Source of the DNA: JAPPHY01 sp965247535
GTDB taxonomy: Bacteria > Chloroflexota > Dehalococcoidia > Lucifugimonadales > UBA2985
Direction: 5' to 3'
NCBI GenBank assembly: GCA_965247535.1
Contig: OZ252018.1
Location: 1-64,000, forward strand
Length of the DNA stretch: 64,000 bases
Under the pieces are notes generated by a model. The model was not told the DNA's origin. It saw only the letters and a list, made by a program, of their open reading frames with translations, and searched no databases. Of this stretch, positions 7,150 through 16,316 are shown one piece after another. The stretch's first letter is position 1. Every line of letters begins with the position of its first letter. The position numbers were made by a program, and so were the translations under genes.

Positions 7150-9618
7150 CTATGGCGCCAGAAGTCCCATCTCCCGAAGGCTGGGTGACCCCTCCCGGTT
7201 CGGGTGGAGGTCCGCAACAAGCCTACCTGCGGCCAAACCCTTGATGGTCTCGGCGTGCTGCGGTATCGATTGCGTCCTTGCCTGCACATACGCCTCCACG
7301 GACTCGGCGGGCAGCGCCACGAGGTAGTCGTAAAGCTCCAGCGACGCATTTCGGCCCAGGCGTCCCTGTGAGGTCAGCTCCTCTTTGAGGTCCGCAAGGT
7401 TGGGGTCGTCCAGGACCGATAGCCACTGGACCAGAAACCCATAGGAGTGGACGGTCAGGTCAGGCTCCCCAAACCAGGTGTCGAAGCCGATGCCAATGAG
7501 GTCCCTGAGCCCGCGGTGATCCGGGAAGGCGAGTAGCTCCAGGCCGGTGAACCGCTCCATCTCCAGCCAGAAGGCACGCTCGAACTGCTGGGCTTGGGCT
7601 TCCTTCAGCGCATCCGGCCCGCGTGAGGTCGACGAAACGCCTCCCTGGTCGGGATTGAGAATTGCCTGCCGCATGTGGCCCAGCTCGTGCATCAGCGAGC
7701 CGATGACATCCGCCGCTCCGCGCTCCGCGTCCACCGCCACTGCGATCTTCCCGTACCTGGGCACCTTAAGCCCGCCCGAGTGCTCCAGCACGTACTCCCG
7801 CCTTACCAAGATTGCCGCCCGGTCCGCGCCCTCGGTCAGCGCCAGCCGCTCGGAGTAGTGGTCGTCGACCCAGTCCAGGTACTCGCGCTGGTTGAGCAGG
7901 TACACGTCCACGCGCTCGTCGCGGAGGCTCTTGCCCGTGAGCAGGTAGTAGCCAGCCTCAGCCACCTGTAGGACCTCCCCGGAGTGGTCACGCACGCCGG
8001 GCAAATGGACGGGTTCCCTGTTGTCTACCAGCTCCTGCAGGTTGGCCAGCATCAGGCGCAGTTCCTCCTGCGTGTAGGTCGTAGGCGCGGGCTCGGTCAG
8101 GGGGCCGCTGATCCAGCTCAGCGTGACCTCGTACACGTTGTCGTCCTCGTTGGCCTCAGCCACCAGGTTGGCGGGATCAATGACCATCCTCAGGGCGTGC
8201 TCGCCTGCGGTGACCCTGGTCTTGCCGCCGAGGCCGTCCCAGTCCGCCGACCACCAGAGGGCGTTGGGCATCATGGCGTCCTCGAAGTCAAAGGTGTGCG
8301 CCAAAACTCCGTCGAAGTACAGGTCGACGGTAAAGGGCACGTTGGCCGGCACAACGCTCTCGTTGTGAACGATCACATCTACGTGTGGGGTCATGTCCGT
8401 GGTCAGCAGGCTGTTGCGGAAGGTTCCCAGCTCGTGCGACACGATGATTGGGCCATCCCAGTCCAGCCGCCATCCGGGCACAAGGTTTGGCAGCGTAAGG
8501 GGCTCGGGGATGAAGCGCGGCGTTGGCGTAGGGCCCGGCGCCATCGGCGGGACGGCGCCCCGGCCCCACGTGAACTGCTTCTCGATGGCGTTGTTGGTCT
8601 CGTCCGCCTCGTCGATGAGGTTCGTAGCGTCCACCTCCAAGCGCAGCGTGTGTACGCCCGGCGTCAGGTTGATCGACTCGAGCAGGCCAGCCCATTCCGC
8701 GCTGCCGACCGTCTCCTCTGCAAGCAGGCCCACCCCCACCTGAGCGGACACCAGCACGCCGTCCAGGTACAGGTACACCCACGACTCTTCATCGAAGCTG
8801 GCGAGGCTCTCGTTGCGGAAGCCGTAGCTGATGTACGTTGGGACGTTCACGGACAGGGGCCCGTCCGTCTTGTCGCCTCTGTAGGACGTAACAACGAGCG
8901 CGTCCGACCAGCTGTCCGGGGCCGCCGGCGCCAGGTCGGGCAGCCGCTTCGGCGGCGGCGGGCGCGCGCCCGTATACGTGGTCGGGGCCTGCCAGGAGAA
9001 CTGGATCTCGTACACGTTGTCGTGCTCGTCAAGCTCCGGCACCAGGTCGGTCGGGTCAATTACCAGTTTCAGTGTGTGACTGCCCTGCTCAAGCCTGACT
9101 CGTTGGTACAGCTCCTCCCAGTCAGTCAGAGCGATTACCTCGTCGGCTCCCAATTCCGGCGTGGACCAGCGCTCCGCCAGAACGCCGTCGAGGTACACGT
9201 CCACGAAGAAGGGGTAGTCCACGCTTCCCGGCCCGTCGTTGACCACCGCCCAGCTTATGTAGGTCTCGCCGTCCACTGAGAGCACGTCCACCCTCTGTGA
9301 GCCGGGCGCGGCCGAGGCCACGAGCGGGTACGTCCAGGACGGCGGCGTGAACGGCGCCAGGTTGGCATTCCGCTCCCTGACCGGCGTGGGCTGCAGCGTA
9401 GGTATGGGCGTTGCCGTCGGGTACGGCGTCGGCGATGGCGCGGCGGTGGCCATCGGCATCGGAACCCGCGTGGGAGTGGGCGCCGGCGATGGTGTTGGCG
9501 TGGCGGACGGCGCGGGTATCGGGCTCGGCGTGGGCTGCGCCTGCGTGCAGGCCGCGGCCAGCAGCGCCGCGAGCAGGCCCGCTGCGAGCCGCGCATGCCA
9601 CCTGAGGGAGGAGTCCAT
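7150..9618 (-). CDS. Lipoprotein with three CARDB-like domains and a HELGH metallopeptidase domain
   Basis: An 822-aa lipoprotein. The signal peptide ends in the lipobox LAAAC, followed by about 55 residues of Pro/Thr/Ser linker. Three similar beta-sandwich units follow (about residues 100-210, 220-350 and 375-505), each with an AxVxxxxxxxHTLxLxIDxTxLVxExxxxDNxxE pattern typical of CARDB adhesion domains. The C-terminal part carries HELGH at residues 644-648, a zinc-binding gluzincin-type motif, with downstream Glu residues that could be the third ligand. A cell-surface peptidase is likely, but its substrate is unknown. It lies next to tRNA-Gln and divergent to the trp genes. Confidence 0.82.
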   Translation of the reverse strand: MDSSLRWHARLAAGLLAALLAAACTQAQPTPSPIPAPSATPTPSPAPTPTRVPMPMATAAPSPTPYPTATPIPTLQPTPVRERNANLAPFTPPSWTYPLVASAAPGSQRVDVLSVDGETYISWAVVNDGPGSVDYPFFVDVYLDGVLAERWSTPELGADEVIALTDWEELYQRVRLEQGSHTLKLVIDPTDLVPELDEHDNVYEIQFSWQAPTTYTGARPPPPKRLPDLAPAAPDSWSDALVVTSYRGDKTDGPLSVNVPTYISYGFRNESLASFDEESWVYLYLDGVLVSAQVGVGLLAEETVGSAEWAGLLESINLTPGVHTLRLEVDATNLIDEADETNNAIEKQFTWGRGAVPPMAPGPTPTPRFIPEPLTLPNLVPGWRLDWDGPIIVSHELGTFRNSLLTTDMTPHVDVIVHNESVVPANVPFTVDLYFDGVLAHTFDFEDAMMPNALWWSADWDGLGGKTRVTAGEHALRMVIDPANLVAEANEDDNVYEVTLSWISGPLTEPAPTTYTQEELRLMLANLQELVDNREPVHLPGVRDHSGEVLQVAEAGYYLLTGKSLRDERVDVYLLNQREYLDWVDDHYSERLALTEGADRAAILVRREYVLEHSGGLKVPRYGKIAVAVDAERGAADVIGSLMHELGHMRQAILNPDQGGVSSTSRGPDALKEAQAQQFERAFWLEMERFTGLELLAFPDHRGLRDLIGIGFDTWFGEPDLTVHSYGFLVQWLSVLDDPNLADLKEELTSQGRLGRNASLELYDYLVALPAESVEAYVQARTQSIPQHAETIKGLAAGRLVADLHPNREGSPSLREMGLLAP

Positions 9619-9694
9619 ACCACAAGTCTAGCAGAACGGACAGCAGCCCAGAACTGCGGAGGCGCGCGTCCGTCCTGCACCGCAGTACAGACGC

Positions 9695-9724
9695 TTTACC
9701 TGTCCCGCCGTCTGCGGGTACAAT
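9695..9724 (+). promoter_or_regulatory. Possible promoter for the trp genes
   Basis: TTTACC (9695-9700) and TACAAT (9719-9724) are separated by 18 bases and lie about 53 bases before the trpG start, in the divergent gap between the lipoprotein and trpG. Match to consensus is moderate. I saw no attenuator-like leader peptide. Confidence 0.4.
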
Positions 9725-9776
9725 TGCGGGAGAGAGCAGGACCGCGTCAAGGCGCGGCCCGGAGGCAGAATCCGAC

Positions 9777-10340
9777 ATGATACTACTCATCGACAACTAC
9801 GACAGCTTCACCTACAACCTCTACCAGTACCTGTGCGAGCTTGGCGCAGAAGTGGAGGTGGTGCGCAACGACCAGGCCACCCTGGAGGACGTTGAGCTCA
9901 TGGCGCCGGAGAAGATCGTCATCTCCCCCGGGCCGTGCACACCGAGAGAAGCGGGCATCTCCAACGATCTCATTCGCCACTTCGAGACCCGCGTGCCCAT
10001 CCTCGGCGTTTGCCTGGGTCACCAGTGCATCGGCTTCAGCCACGGCGGCACCGTCGACAGGGCCGGCGAGATCATGCACGGCAAGACTTCGATAATCCAC
10101 CACGACGGCAGAGGCCTCTTCGCCGGGCTGCCCAATCCCTTCGAAGCAATTCGATACCACTCCCTGGCCATCTACAGGGACGACCTGCCGGACACCCTGG
10201 AGGTAACCGCCTGGACGGACAACGGCCTGATCATGGGCGTGCGCCACAAGGAGTACGCCGTGGAGGGCGTCCAGTTCCACCCGGAGTCGATACTGACCAC
10301 GGTGGGCAAGGACCTGTTGCGCAACTTTCTGAGGATGTAG
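9777..10340 (+). CDS. trpG: Anthranilate/aminodeoxychorismate synthase glutaminase subunit
   Basis: A 187-aa class I glutamine amidotransferase that supplies ammonia to chorismate-using synthases. It begins with the classic MILLIDNYDSFTYNL. The catalytic triad is visible: nucleophile Cys79 in GVCLGHQ, and His168 and Glu170 in FHPES. Length equals the family norm. With trpD and trpC downstream it is most simply TrpG, but the synthase subunit TrpE is not in the window and the protein may also serve folate synthesis (PabA). The first gene of the run, it follows a putative promoter. Confidence 0.93.
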   Translation: MILLIDNYDSFTYNLYQYLCELGAEVEVVRNDQATLEDVELMAPEKIVISPGPCTPREAGISNDLIRHFETRVPILGVCLGHQCIGFSHGGTVDRAGEIMHGKTSIIHHDGRGLFAGLPNPFEAIRYHSLAIYRDDLPDTLEVTAWTDNGLIMGVRHKEYAVEGVQFHPESILTTVGKDLLRNFLRM

Positions 10341-10349
10341 GGGCCTCGA

Positions 10350-11285
10350 ATGGACCGCACTCGACGGCGCAAGGGGACCCAGACCAGCTCATTCGGCACA
10401 TCTGGACGCATCGGACACAACTCGGCGAAGTTCTACGCGGGCCGCCTCTACGAAGGCCTGCCAACCGAGTCACGCGTGCCCTACGAAGAGAACCCCCTGC
10501 CCGATGGCGTTGCGAACCAGGTCTTCGCGCACACCAGCGAGCGAATGGAGGAGCTGCCGGACCGCAGCGTACACCTCATGGTCACCTCGCCGCCCTACAA
10601 CGTGGGCAAGGAGTACGACGAGGACCTGACGCTGGACCAGTACCGGGCGTTCCTCAAGCGGGTGATGGCGGAGGTGCACCGCGTGCTGGTGGCCGGCGGC
10701 AGGGCGTGCATCAACATTGCGAACCTGGGCAGGCGGCCTTACCTGCCGCTCCACGCCTTCATCATCGAGGACATGCTTGACCTCGGCTTCCTGATGCGGG
10801 GCGAGATCATCTGGGACAAGGCGGCAAGCGCCAGCCCCTCCACGGCGTGGGGCAGCTGGATGTCGGCCGCCAACCCAACCCTGAGAGACATCCACGAGTA
10901 CATCCTGGTGTTCTCCAAAGAGAATTTCAGCCGGCCAAAGGTCGACGGGCGGGAGTCCACCATGTCGCCGGAGGAGTTCCTGGAGTTGACCAAGAGCGTT
11001 TGGAGCTTTCCGGCGGAGTCCGCTCGAAGGGTGGGACACCCCGCGCCGTTCCCGGTTGAGCTGCCCCACAGGTTCATCCAGCTCTACACCTACGCCGGCG
11101 AGGTGGTGCTCGACCCGTTCATGGGCAGCGGAAGCACCGCCGTGGCGGCCGTGCGTGGGGGACGTGCGTTCGTGGGTTACGAGACCAACGCTGACTACTG
11201 CAGGGCATCGGAGCAGCGCGCCGCCGAGGCCGGCCTACCGGCGTTGCAGCCTCAACTCGACCTCGAAGTGAGCCTGAGGCCCTGA
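10350..11285 (+). CDS. Site-specific DNA methyltransferase, beta-class
   Basis: A 311-aa SAM-dependent DNA amino-methyltransferase. The catalytic motif IV TSPPYN (about residues 79-84) precedes the SAM-binding motif DPFMGSGST (about 255-263), the order of beta-class enzymes. The S-P-P-Y form is common in N4-cytosine enzymes, though N6-adenine modification cannot be excluded. No restriction enzyme gene is adjacent, so it looks like an orphan methylase. It starts ten bases after trpG and is followed by trpD on the same strand, an unusual place for such a gene. The N-terminal 65 residues are an extension without recognised motifs. Confidence 0.85.
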   Translation: MDRTRRRKGTQTSSFGTSGRIGHNSAKFYAGRLYEGLPTESRVPYEENPLPDGVANQVFAHTSERMEELPDRSVHLMVTSPPYNVGKEYDEDLTLDQYRAFLKRVMAEVHRVLVAGGRACINIANLGRRPYLPLHAFIIEDMLDLGFLMRGEIIWDKAASASPSTAWGSWMSAANPTLRDIHEYILVFSKENFSRPKVDGRESTMSPEEFLELTKSVWSFPAESARRVGHPAPFPVELPHRFIQLYTYAGEVVLDPFMGSGSTAVAAVRGGRAFVGYETNADYCRASEQRAAEAGLPALQPQLDLEVSLRP

Positions 11286-11338
11286 GCCGACGGGGCAGAC
11301 CACCGCCTCGCGACACCCAATACAGGAGCAATGCCAAC

Positions 11339-12352
11339 ATGGTGCAACAAGCCATAGCCGACCTGGTTGCAGGCAAGAACCTGTCCGAGGAGCACGCCTC
11401 CGGCGTCATGGAGTCCATCATGACGGGCGAGGCCACGCCCGCCCAGTTCGGCGCATTCGTGACGGCGCTGCGCATCAAGGGCGAGACCGCCGACGAAATC
11501 GCCGGCATGGCCCGCGTCATGCGGGACAAGGCCCTGCGCGTCAGCGTCGACGGCGACCTGGTGGACACCTGCGGCACCGGCGGCGACGGTACGCATTCCA
11601 TCAACGTCTCCACCATCGCCGCGCTGGTGGCTGTCGGAGCAGGCCTCCGCGTCGCCAAGCATGGCAACCGCGCCATCACCAGCGCGGCCGGCAGCGCCGA
11701 CGTACTGGAGGCCGCCGGCGTCAAGATCGACCTCGGGCCGGAGGGCGTGGAGCGGTGCCTCCGCGAGGTCGGCGTGGGCTTCATGTTCGCCCCCGCGTTC
11801 CATCCCGCCATGCGGTTTGCCGGCCCGCCGCGAAGGGAGATAGGCATTCGCACCGTGTTCAACATCCTCGGCCCGCTCACCAACCCCGCGGGCGCACAGC
11901 GGCAGGTGCTGGGCGTTGCCGACGGCGCGCTGGGCGAGAAGATGGCGCAGGTGCTGCGCCTGCTCGGCTCCCGCCACGCGCTGGTGGTGCACGGCGAGGA
12001 CGGAATGGACGAGATCTCCATCGCCGCGCCCACGCAGGTGTGGGAGCTGAAGGACGACGCCATCCAGTCATACACGATCGCGCCGGAGGACGCGGGCCTT
12101 TCCCGCGCTTCGCCGGACGCCATCCGCGGCGGTACCGCAGAGGAGAACGCGGCTGCCATGGAGCGGGTGCTGTCCGGTGAGCTAGGCGCGCACCGGGACA
12201 TGGTGGTTCTGAACGCGGCCGCTGCTCTGGTGGCCGGCGACGCTGCGCAGGACCTCGCCAGCGGCGCCGCTCTCGCGGCCGAGGCAATCGACAGCGGCAG
12301 AGCGCTGGCCAAGCTCCGCGAATTTGTGGCGCTCAGCCGGAGCCTGGAGTAG
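11339..12352 (+). CDS. trpD: Anthranilate phosphoribosyltransferase
   Basis: A 337-aa enzyme that joins anthranilate to phosphoribosyl pyrophosphate, the second step of tryptophan synthesis from chorismate. The ATG at 11339 has AGGAG upstream; an ATG eight bases earlier is out of frame. The PRPP-binding GTGGDGTHSINVST and the run KHGNRAITSAAGSADVLE are diagnostic, and RTVFNILGPLTNPA completes the family pattern. Length is standard. It precedes trpC by ten bases, so the two are almost certainly co-transcribed. Confidence 0.95.
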   Translation: MVQQAIADLVAGKNLSEEHASGVMESIMTGEATPAQFGAFVTALRIKGETADEIAGMARVMRDKALRVSVDGDLVDTCGTGGDGTHSINVSTIAALVAVGAGLRVAKHGNRAITSAAGSADVLEAAGVKIDLGPEGVERCLREVGVGFMFAPAFHPAMRFAGPPRREIGIRTVFNILGPLTNPAGAQRQVLGVADGALGEKMAQVLRLLGSRHALVVHGEDGMDEISIAAPTQVWELKDDAIQSYTIAPEDAGLSRASPDAIRGGTAEENAAAMERVLSGELGAHRDMVVLNAAAALVAGDAAQDLASGAALAAEAIDSGRALAKLREFVALSRSLE

Positions 12353-12362
12353 ACTGCACGCC

Positions 12363-13151
12363 ATGCCAACGATTCTCGACCGCATTGTTGAGGTCAAGCG
12401 ACTGGAGCTTGAGCGTCACATGGCGCAGACGCCCCTGACCGCGCTCGAGGAGCGCATCAGCGAACTCCCAATGCCCCTGAACCTGTCCGGCGCGCTCATG
12501 GGCGACGGCCCGCGCCTCATCGCCGAGTGCAAGAAGGCCTCGCCGTCACGCGGGCTACTGCGCGAGGACTATGACCCCGCGGCACTGGCCACAGCCTACG
12601 CCGAGAGCGGCGCGGCGGCCGTGTCCGTCCTCACGGAGCGCGACCACTTTCAGGGCGGCTTGGAGCACATGGAGTCGGTGAAAGAGGCGACGCGCTCGTG
12701 GGCGCTTCCCGTCCTGCGCAAGGACTTCCTCTTCGACCCGTACCAGGTCTACGAGGCACGGGCGCACGGCGCCGACGCCATACTGCTGATCGTGGCCATC
12801 CTCTCGCCCGAGCAGCTTGGCGAGCTCCTGGGCGTCTGCCGCAGCCTGTGGGTGCAAGCGCTCACGGAGGTTCACACCGAGGAGGAGATGGACGCGGCGG
12901 TAGCGGCCGGGGCGGAGATCATCGGCATCAACAACCGTGACCTGCACACCTTCACTACGGACATATCGCTGACGGAGCGGCTGGCGTCACGCGCACCCCA
13001 AGGCCGCATACTGGTCAGCGAGAGCGGCATCCACAGCCGCGACGACGTGGTCAGGCTCGGACGCGCGGGCGTGCACGCCGTGCTCGTTGGCGAGGCGCTG
13101 GTGACAGCGCCGGATCCGGGCGCCGCGGCCAGATCGCTTCTCGGCGGCTGA
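12363..13151 (+). CDS. trpC: Indole-3-glycerol phosphate synthase
   Basis: A 262-aa (beta/alpha)8 enzyme closing the indole ring from CdRP. I start it at the ATG at 12363 (MPTILDRIVEVKR), the family's usual N-terminus, rather than the upstream in-frame ATG inside trpD. IAECKKASPSRG carries the catalytic Lys; VLRKDFLFDPYQVYEARAHG, EIIGINNRDLHTF and LVSESGIHSRDDV are conserved strands. The stop is 14 bases from the end of the convergent CoA-transferase gene. Confidence 0.95.
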   Translation: MPTILDRIVEVKRLELERHMAQTPLTALEERISELPMPLNLSGALMGDGPRLIAECKKASPSRGLLREDYDPAALATAYAESGAAAVSVLTERDHFQGGLEHMESVKEATRSWALPVLRKDFLFDPYQVYEARAHGADAILLIVAILSPEQLGELLGVCRSLWVQALTEVHTEEEMDAAVAAGAEIIGINNRDLHTFTTDISLTERLASRAPQGRILVSESGIHSRDDVVRLGRAGVHAVLVGEALVTAPDPGAAARSLLGG

Positions 13152-13164
13152 TGCGCCCGGCCCG

Positions 13165-14421
13165 CTAAACGACGCCGCTCTCAGCCAGGACCGAAAGCTC
13201 CGCCCGCGTGAGGCCCAGCTCTCCGCACAGGACCTCCTCATTGTGCTCGCCGATGAGAGGCGCGCGGCGGGAGATGCCCCACGGGGAGTCGCTCCAGATG
13301 GCGGCCGCCCCCGGATACGTGAAGGTCTCCTCAAGCTCCGGGTGCTCCACCTGCACCCAGAAGCCGCGGTCGTTCAGCTGGCCGTCGTCCGGCAGCTCAT
13401 CGTGTGCGCGCACCGCGCCCCACGACAGGCCCATCTCCTGTGCACCCGCGTAGACCTCGTCGCGGGTTACGTTGTGGATAAAGTTGCGCACGGCTTCGCT
13501 GATGTGGTCGGCCTGCTCCTGGATCACCGCCGTGTCCTGGTACTTCTCGTCCAGCAGGTCGTCGGCCATGCCGTACCGGTCCATCCACTCGGCCAGCCGC
13601 CGCAGCTGCGCGGGCGGCAGCCTGAAGGCGATCAGCTGTATGTTGATGTACTTGCCGTCCTTGCAGAGCGTCTGGGTGGGCGTCGTGGGGGCCATGCCAG
13701 CGTGGCGGCCAGTCTGGCGAATCATGGTCTTGCCGTTGTAGATCCAGGATGCCATTGCGCCTTCCGTGGTCAGCGCGCACGACTCGTGGACAGAGACGTC
13801 GATGTACTGGCCCGCGCCGGTGTTTCCGCGGTGAATGAGGGCGGCGGTTATCGCCATGCAGGCGTAGTGGCTGCCCATGTGCCACGCCTGCCCTCCGCCC
13901 GGCGCTATGGGAGGCGCGTCCGGCACGTCGTCGTAGCCGCACGAACCCATCTGGCCGCCAACGGAGAGGTGAAGCAGATCGCTCGTCAGGTAGTCCCGCC
14001 AGGGCCCCGTCTGACCGAATGGCGTGATGGAGCAGACGATTATGCGCGGGTTTAGCTCCTTGAGGTCATCGTAGCCCAGGCCGAGAGACGCCATGTATCC
14101 CGGCGAGAAGGACTCGATCACCAGGTCTGCGCCCGCGGCCAGCTTCCGGAACAGCCCGCGGCCGTCCTCAGATGCCACGTCCAGCGTGACGCCGCGCTTG
14201 GACGAGTTGTAGTGCCAGAAGCTGAGGCTCCGCTCCGGCCCGAAGCTATCCTGGTAGAAGGGGCCGACCGTGCGAGTCGATTCGCCGCCGGGCGGCTCAA
14301 TCTTGATCACGTCCGCGCCCAAGTCACCGAGGAGCTTGCCGCACCACTGCCCCTTCTCGTCGGCCAGCTCCAGCACACGCACGCCGGTAAACGGGCCACC
14401 CGCGCTATTCTGAGTAGTCAT
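13165..14421 (-). CDS. Family III CoA-transferase (CaiB/BaiF), subunit lacking the catalytic Asp
   Basis: A 418-aa family III CoA-transferase. It shows the N-terminal Rossmann-like segment VLELADEKGQWCGKLLGDLGADVIKIEPPGG and NSSKRGVTLD. In the region where formyl-CoA transferase has its catalytic Asp before a G-L-Y-like run, this protein reads GGGQAWHMGSHYACM, with Trp180 at the expected position. It may therefore be non-catalytic. It is translated from an ATGA overlap with the upstream CoA-transferase, which has the Asp, so a heteromer is likely. The CoA donor and acceptor are unknown. Confidence 0.85.
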   Translation of the reverse strand: MTTQNSAGGPFTGVRVLELADEKGQWCGKLLGDLGADVIKIEPPGGESTRTVGPFYQDSFGPERSLSFWHYNSSKRGVTLDVASEDGRGLFRKLAAGADLVIESFSPGYMASLGLGYDDLKELNPRIIVCSITPFGQTGPWRDYLTSDLLHLSVGGQMGSCGYDDVPDAPPIAPGGGQAWHMGSHYACMAITAALIHRGNTGAGQYIDVSVHESCALTTEGAMASWIYNGKTMIRQTGRHAGMAPTTPTQTLCKDGKYINIQLIAFRLPPAQLRRLAEWMDRYGMADDLLDEKYQDTAVIQEQADHISEAVRNFIHNVTRDEVYAGAQEMGLSWGAVRAHDELPDDGQLNDRGFWVQVEHPELEETFTYPGAAAIWSDSPWGISRRAPLIGEHNEEVLCGELGLTRAELSVLAESGVV

Positions 14422-15770
14422 TGCAGCAGCTCCTTCTGGTAGGGATAGAGGTCCAGTGAGTCGGGCCAGAATGTGCCGTCACTGTAGCCGGACACCAGCT
14501 CCTCGCGGCTCATGCCCAGGATACCCGTGATGATCTCCTCGTTGTCCTGGCCGATCAGCGGCGCGTGGCGATGATTCATTGCGGGACTCTCGGAGAGCAC
14601 GAAGGGAGCGTTCTGCATCCGCCACGTTCCCAGCTCGGGGTGCTCAACTTCACGAAGCAGGCCCCGCTCCCGCAGCTGTGGGTCGTGCTCAGCGCGATCC
14701 TCGTTGCTCTGCACGGGCATGGCACGCACGCCGGCCGCCTGGCACTTCGCCATGAGGTCGTACTTCTCCAGCGTGAGCGTCCACTCCTCGATGCACCGGT
14801 CCATCTCCTCCTGATTCTCCAGCCTGCCCTGCAGCGTGGCGAGCTTGGGGTCGGTAGCCCAGTCAGGGCTGCCCAGGAGGCACACCAGGTTGCACCACTC
14901 CTCGTCCGAGAAGCAGGCGATGGTGCACCAGTCGTTGTAGCCGCCGCCCAGCGTCCGATAGCTGTTGTGAGGCGCGACGGTGCGGCCGCGGTATCCGCTT
15001 ACGAGCGGGGTGCCGGGCCAGTTCGCGCGGTTTCCCGGCGGGTAGCCCTCCCGCGCCGAGCTGCGGCCGTTGATGGTGACGTCCAGCAGCGCCGGGCCGT
15101 TGAGGGTTGCGCCCATGATCATCTGGCCCATGTCCACGTGCTGGCCGCGGCCGGTGGTCTGCCTGTGGAACAGGGCGGCCAGGGTGTAGAAGGCGATGTA
15201 CATGCCGCCGGAATCGTCCAGGTACGACCAGCCCCAACCCGCCGGAGGCTTGTCGGGCAGCCCGGACGCGAAGGTCATGCCGGACAGCGCCTGGGCGGAC
15301 GGGCCGAATGTGGTGTAGTGCTTGTCGCGGCCGGAATGGCCGAATCCGGACATGGACACGTAGACGATGTCCTCACGCAGCTTCCTGAGCTCGTCGTAGC
15401 CAAGGCCCCAGTTCTCGAGCACCGACGCGCTGTAGTTCTCCACCACCGCGTCCGACACGGCAATGAGCCTGCGGATGATGTCCATGCCCCGTGGGCTGCG
15501 TACGTTCAGGGACAGGCTCATCTTGTTGGCGTTGGTGTCGTTGAAGCCGCCTCCGGTGTTCAGCGTTGGCGTGATGCCGGGTGGCGCCCCTGCGGCGCCT
15601 CCGGCCCGGCCGAACTCCCGCAGGGGCCACTCGATCTTTATGACCTGCGCGCCGAGTGCGCCCAGCCATCGCGTAGCCCAGGGGCCGGCGCGCACCCACG
15701 TGAAGTCGACGATGCGGCAGCCATCCAGCGGCCTGGGGTGGGTCTTCGTCTCAGTCGTGGTTTGAGTCAT
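14418..15770 (-). CDS. Family III CoA-transferase (CaiB/BaiF), catalytic subunit type
   Basis: A 450-aa family III CoA-transferase. I chose the ATG at 15770, five bases after GGAGG; an ATG four codons upstream overlaps that site. Conserved blocks are GCRIVDFTWVRAGPWATRWLGALGAQ (read in part), KMSLSLNVRSPRG and the segment SYLDDSGGMYIAF. Asp185 aligns with the acyl-enzyme-forming Asp of formyl-CoA transferase. It is the first gene of a two-gene operon, with a four-base overlap to the next transferase. Confidence 0.87.
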   Translation of the reverse strand: MTQTTTETKTHPRPLDGCRIVDFTWVRAGPWATRWLGALGAQVIKIEWPLREFGRAGGAAGAPPGITPTLNTGGGFNDTNANKMSLSLNVRSPRGMDIIRRLIAVSDAVVENYSASVLENWGLGYDELRKLREDIVYVSMSGFGHSGRDKHYTTFGPSAQALSGMTFASGLPDKPPAGWGWSYLDDSGGMYIAFYTLAALFHRQTTGRGQHVDMGQMIMGATLNGPALLDVTINGRSSAREGYPPGNRANWPGTPLVSGYRGRTVAPHNSYRTLGGGYNDWCTIACFSDEEWCNLVCLLGSPDWATDPKLATLQGRLENQEEMDRCIEEWTLTLEKYDLMAKCQAAGVRAMPVQSNEDRAEHDPQLRERGLLREVEHPELGTWRMQNAPFVLSESPAMNHRHAPLIGQDNEEIITGILGMSREELVSGYSDGTFWPDSLDLYPYQKELLQ

Positions 15771-16115
15771 GGGCACCTCCATTACATGGGCGCATTCAGC
15801 CGTGTCGATAAGCTCTGCGTACGGTATTCGTAGGAGTGCAGGGGTGGTACGGCTAAGGCAATTCTATGGAACGGCGGTTGGAGTGTCAATTGCCCAACGC
15901 GTGCGGGCATTTTAGGCCCGCTCACCCTGAGCGTGTCGAAGGGTGTGAGTGGGCCGGAACGGACGGCAGGCGAAAGCGGTGGGGGCCCACAGCTTCAAGT
16001 GGCGCCAGCAACGCAAGACCCTTTGGCCCACTTATTGCGAGACCAGGCCGGAAGCTGGTAGGATAGCGCTGCACAACGGCTACAATATGCAAATGAGAGG
16101 CAAGAAGACGGGGCA
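15771..16115. other. Intergenic stretch with one dispersed repeat
   Basis: No coding region is supported between the CoA-transferase start and the toxin-antitoxin genes. It holds a hairpin repeat at 15915-15955. A TACAAT at 16081-16086, 30 bases before the antitoxin ATG, could be a -10 box, but I see no convincing -35. Confidence 0.5.
15915..15955. repeat. Imperfect inverted repeat, copy of a dispersed intergenic element
   Basis: GGCCCGCTCACCCT pairs with AGGGTGTGAGTGGGCC around GAGCGTGTCGA. The core (CTCACCCTGAGC, GTCGAAGGGT) recurs at 45279-45337 and 46335-46542 in this window. Confidence 0.7.
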
Positions 16116-16316
16116 ATGGCAACGGTCAAAGAACTTCAACAGGCCATTCTGAAACTCCCGGAAGAGGATTACGCCGAACTTCTGCGCTGGCTTCTTGAAC
16201 TCGACTGGGAGAAGTGGGACCGAGAGCTGGAAGAGGACGTTCAGGCCGGCCGGCTGGACGCGCTTTCGGCAGAGGCAATTGAAGCAAGGGCAAAGGGCAT
16301 CCTGAAGCCCCTCTAG
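16116..16316 (+). CDS. Small antitoxin-like protein
   Basis: A 66-aa helical, acidic protein (ELQQAILKLPEEDYAELLRWLLELD) whose stop codon touches the start of a RelE/ParE-like gene. The pattern of a leucine-rich N-terminal helix and an acidic C-terminal tail ending in ALSAEAIEARAKGI is that of small addiction-module antitoxins of the putative addiction component class. The ribosome site is weak. Assignment relies on size, composition and partner; DNA-binding residues cannot be pointed out with certainty. Confidence 0.65.
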   Translation: MATVKELQQAILKLPEEDYAELLRWLLELDWEKWDRELEEDVQAGRLDALSAEAIEARAKGILKPL

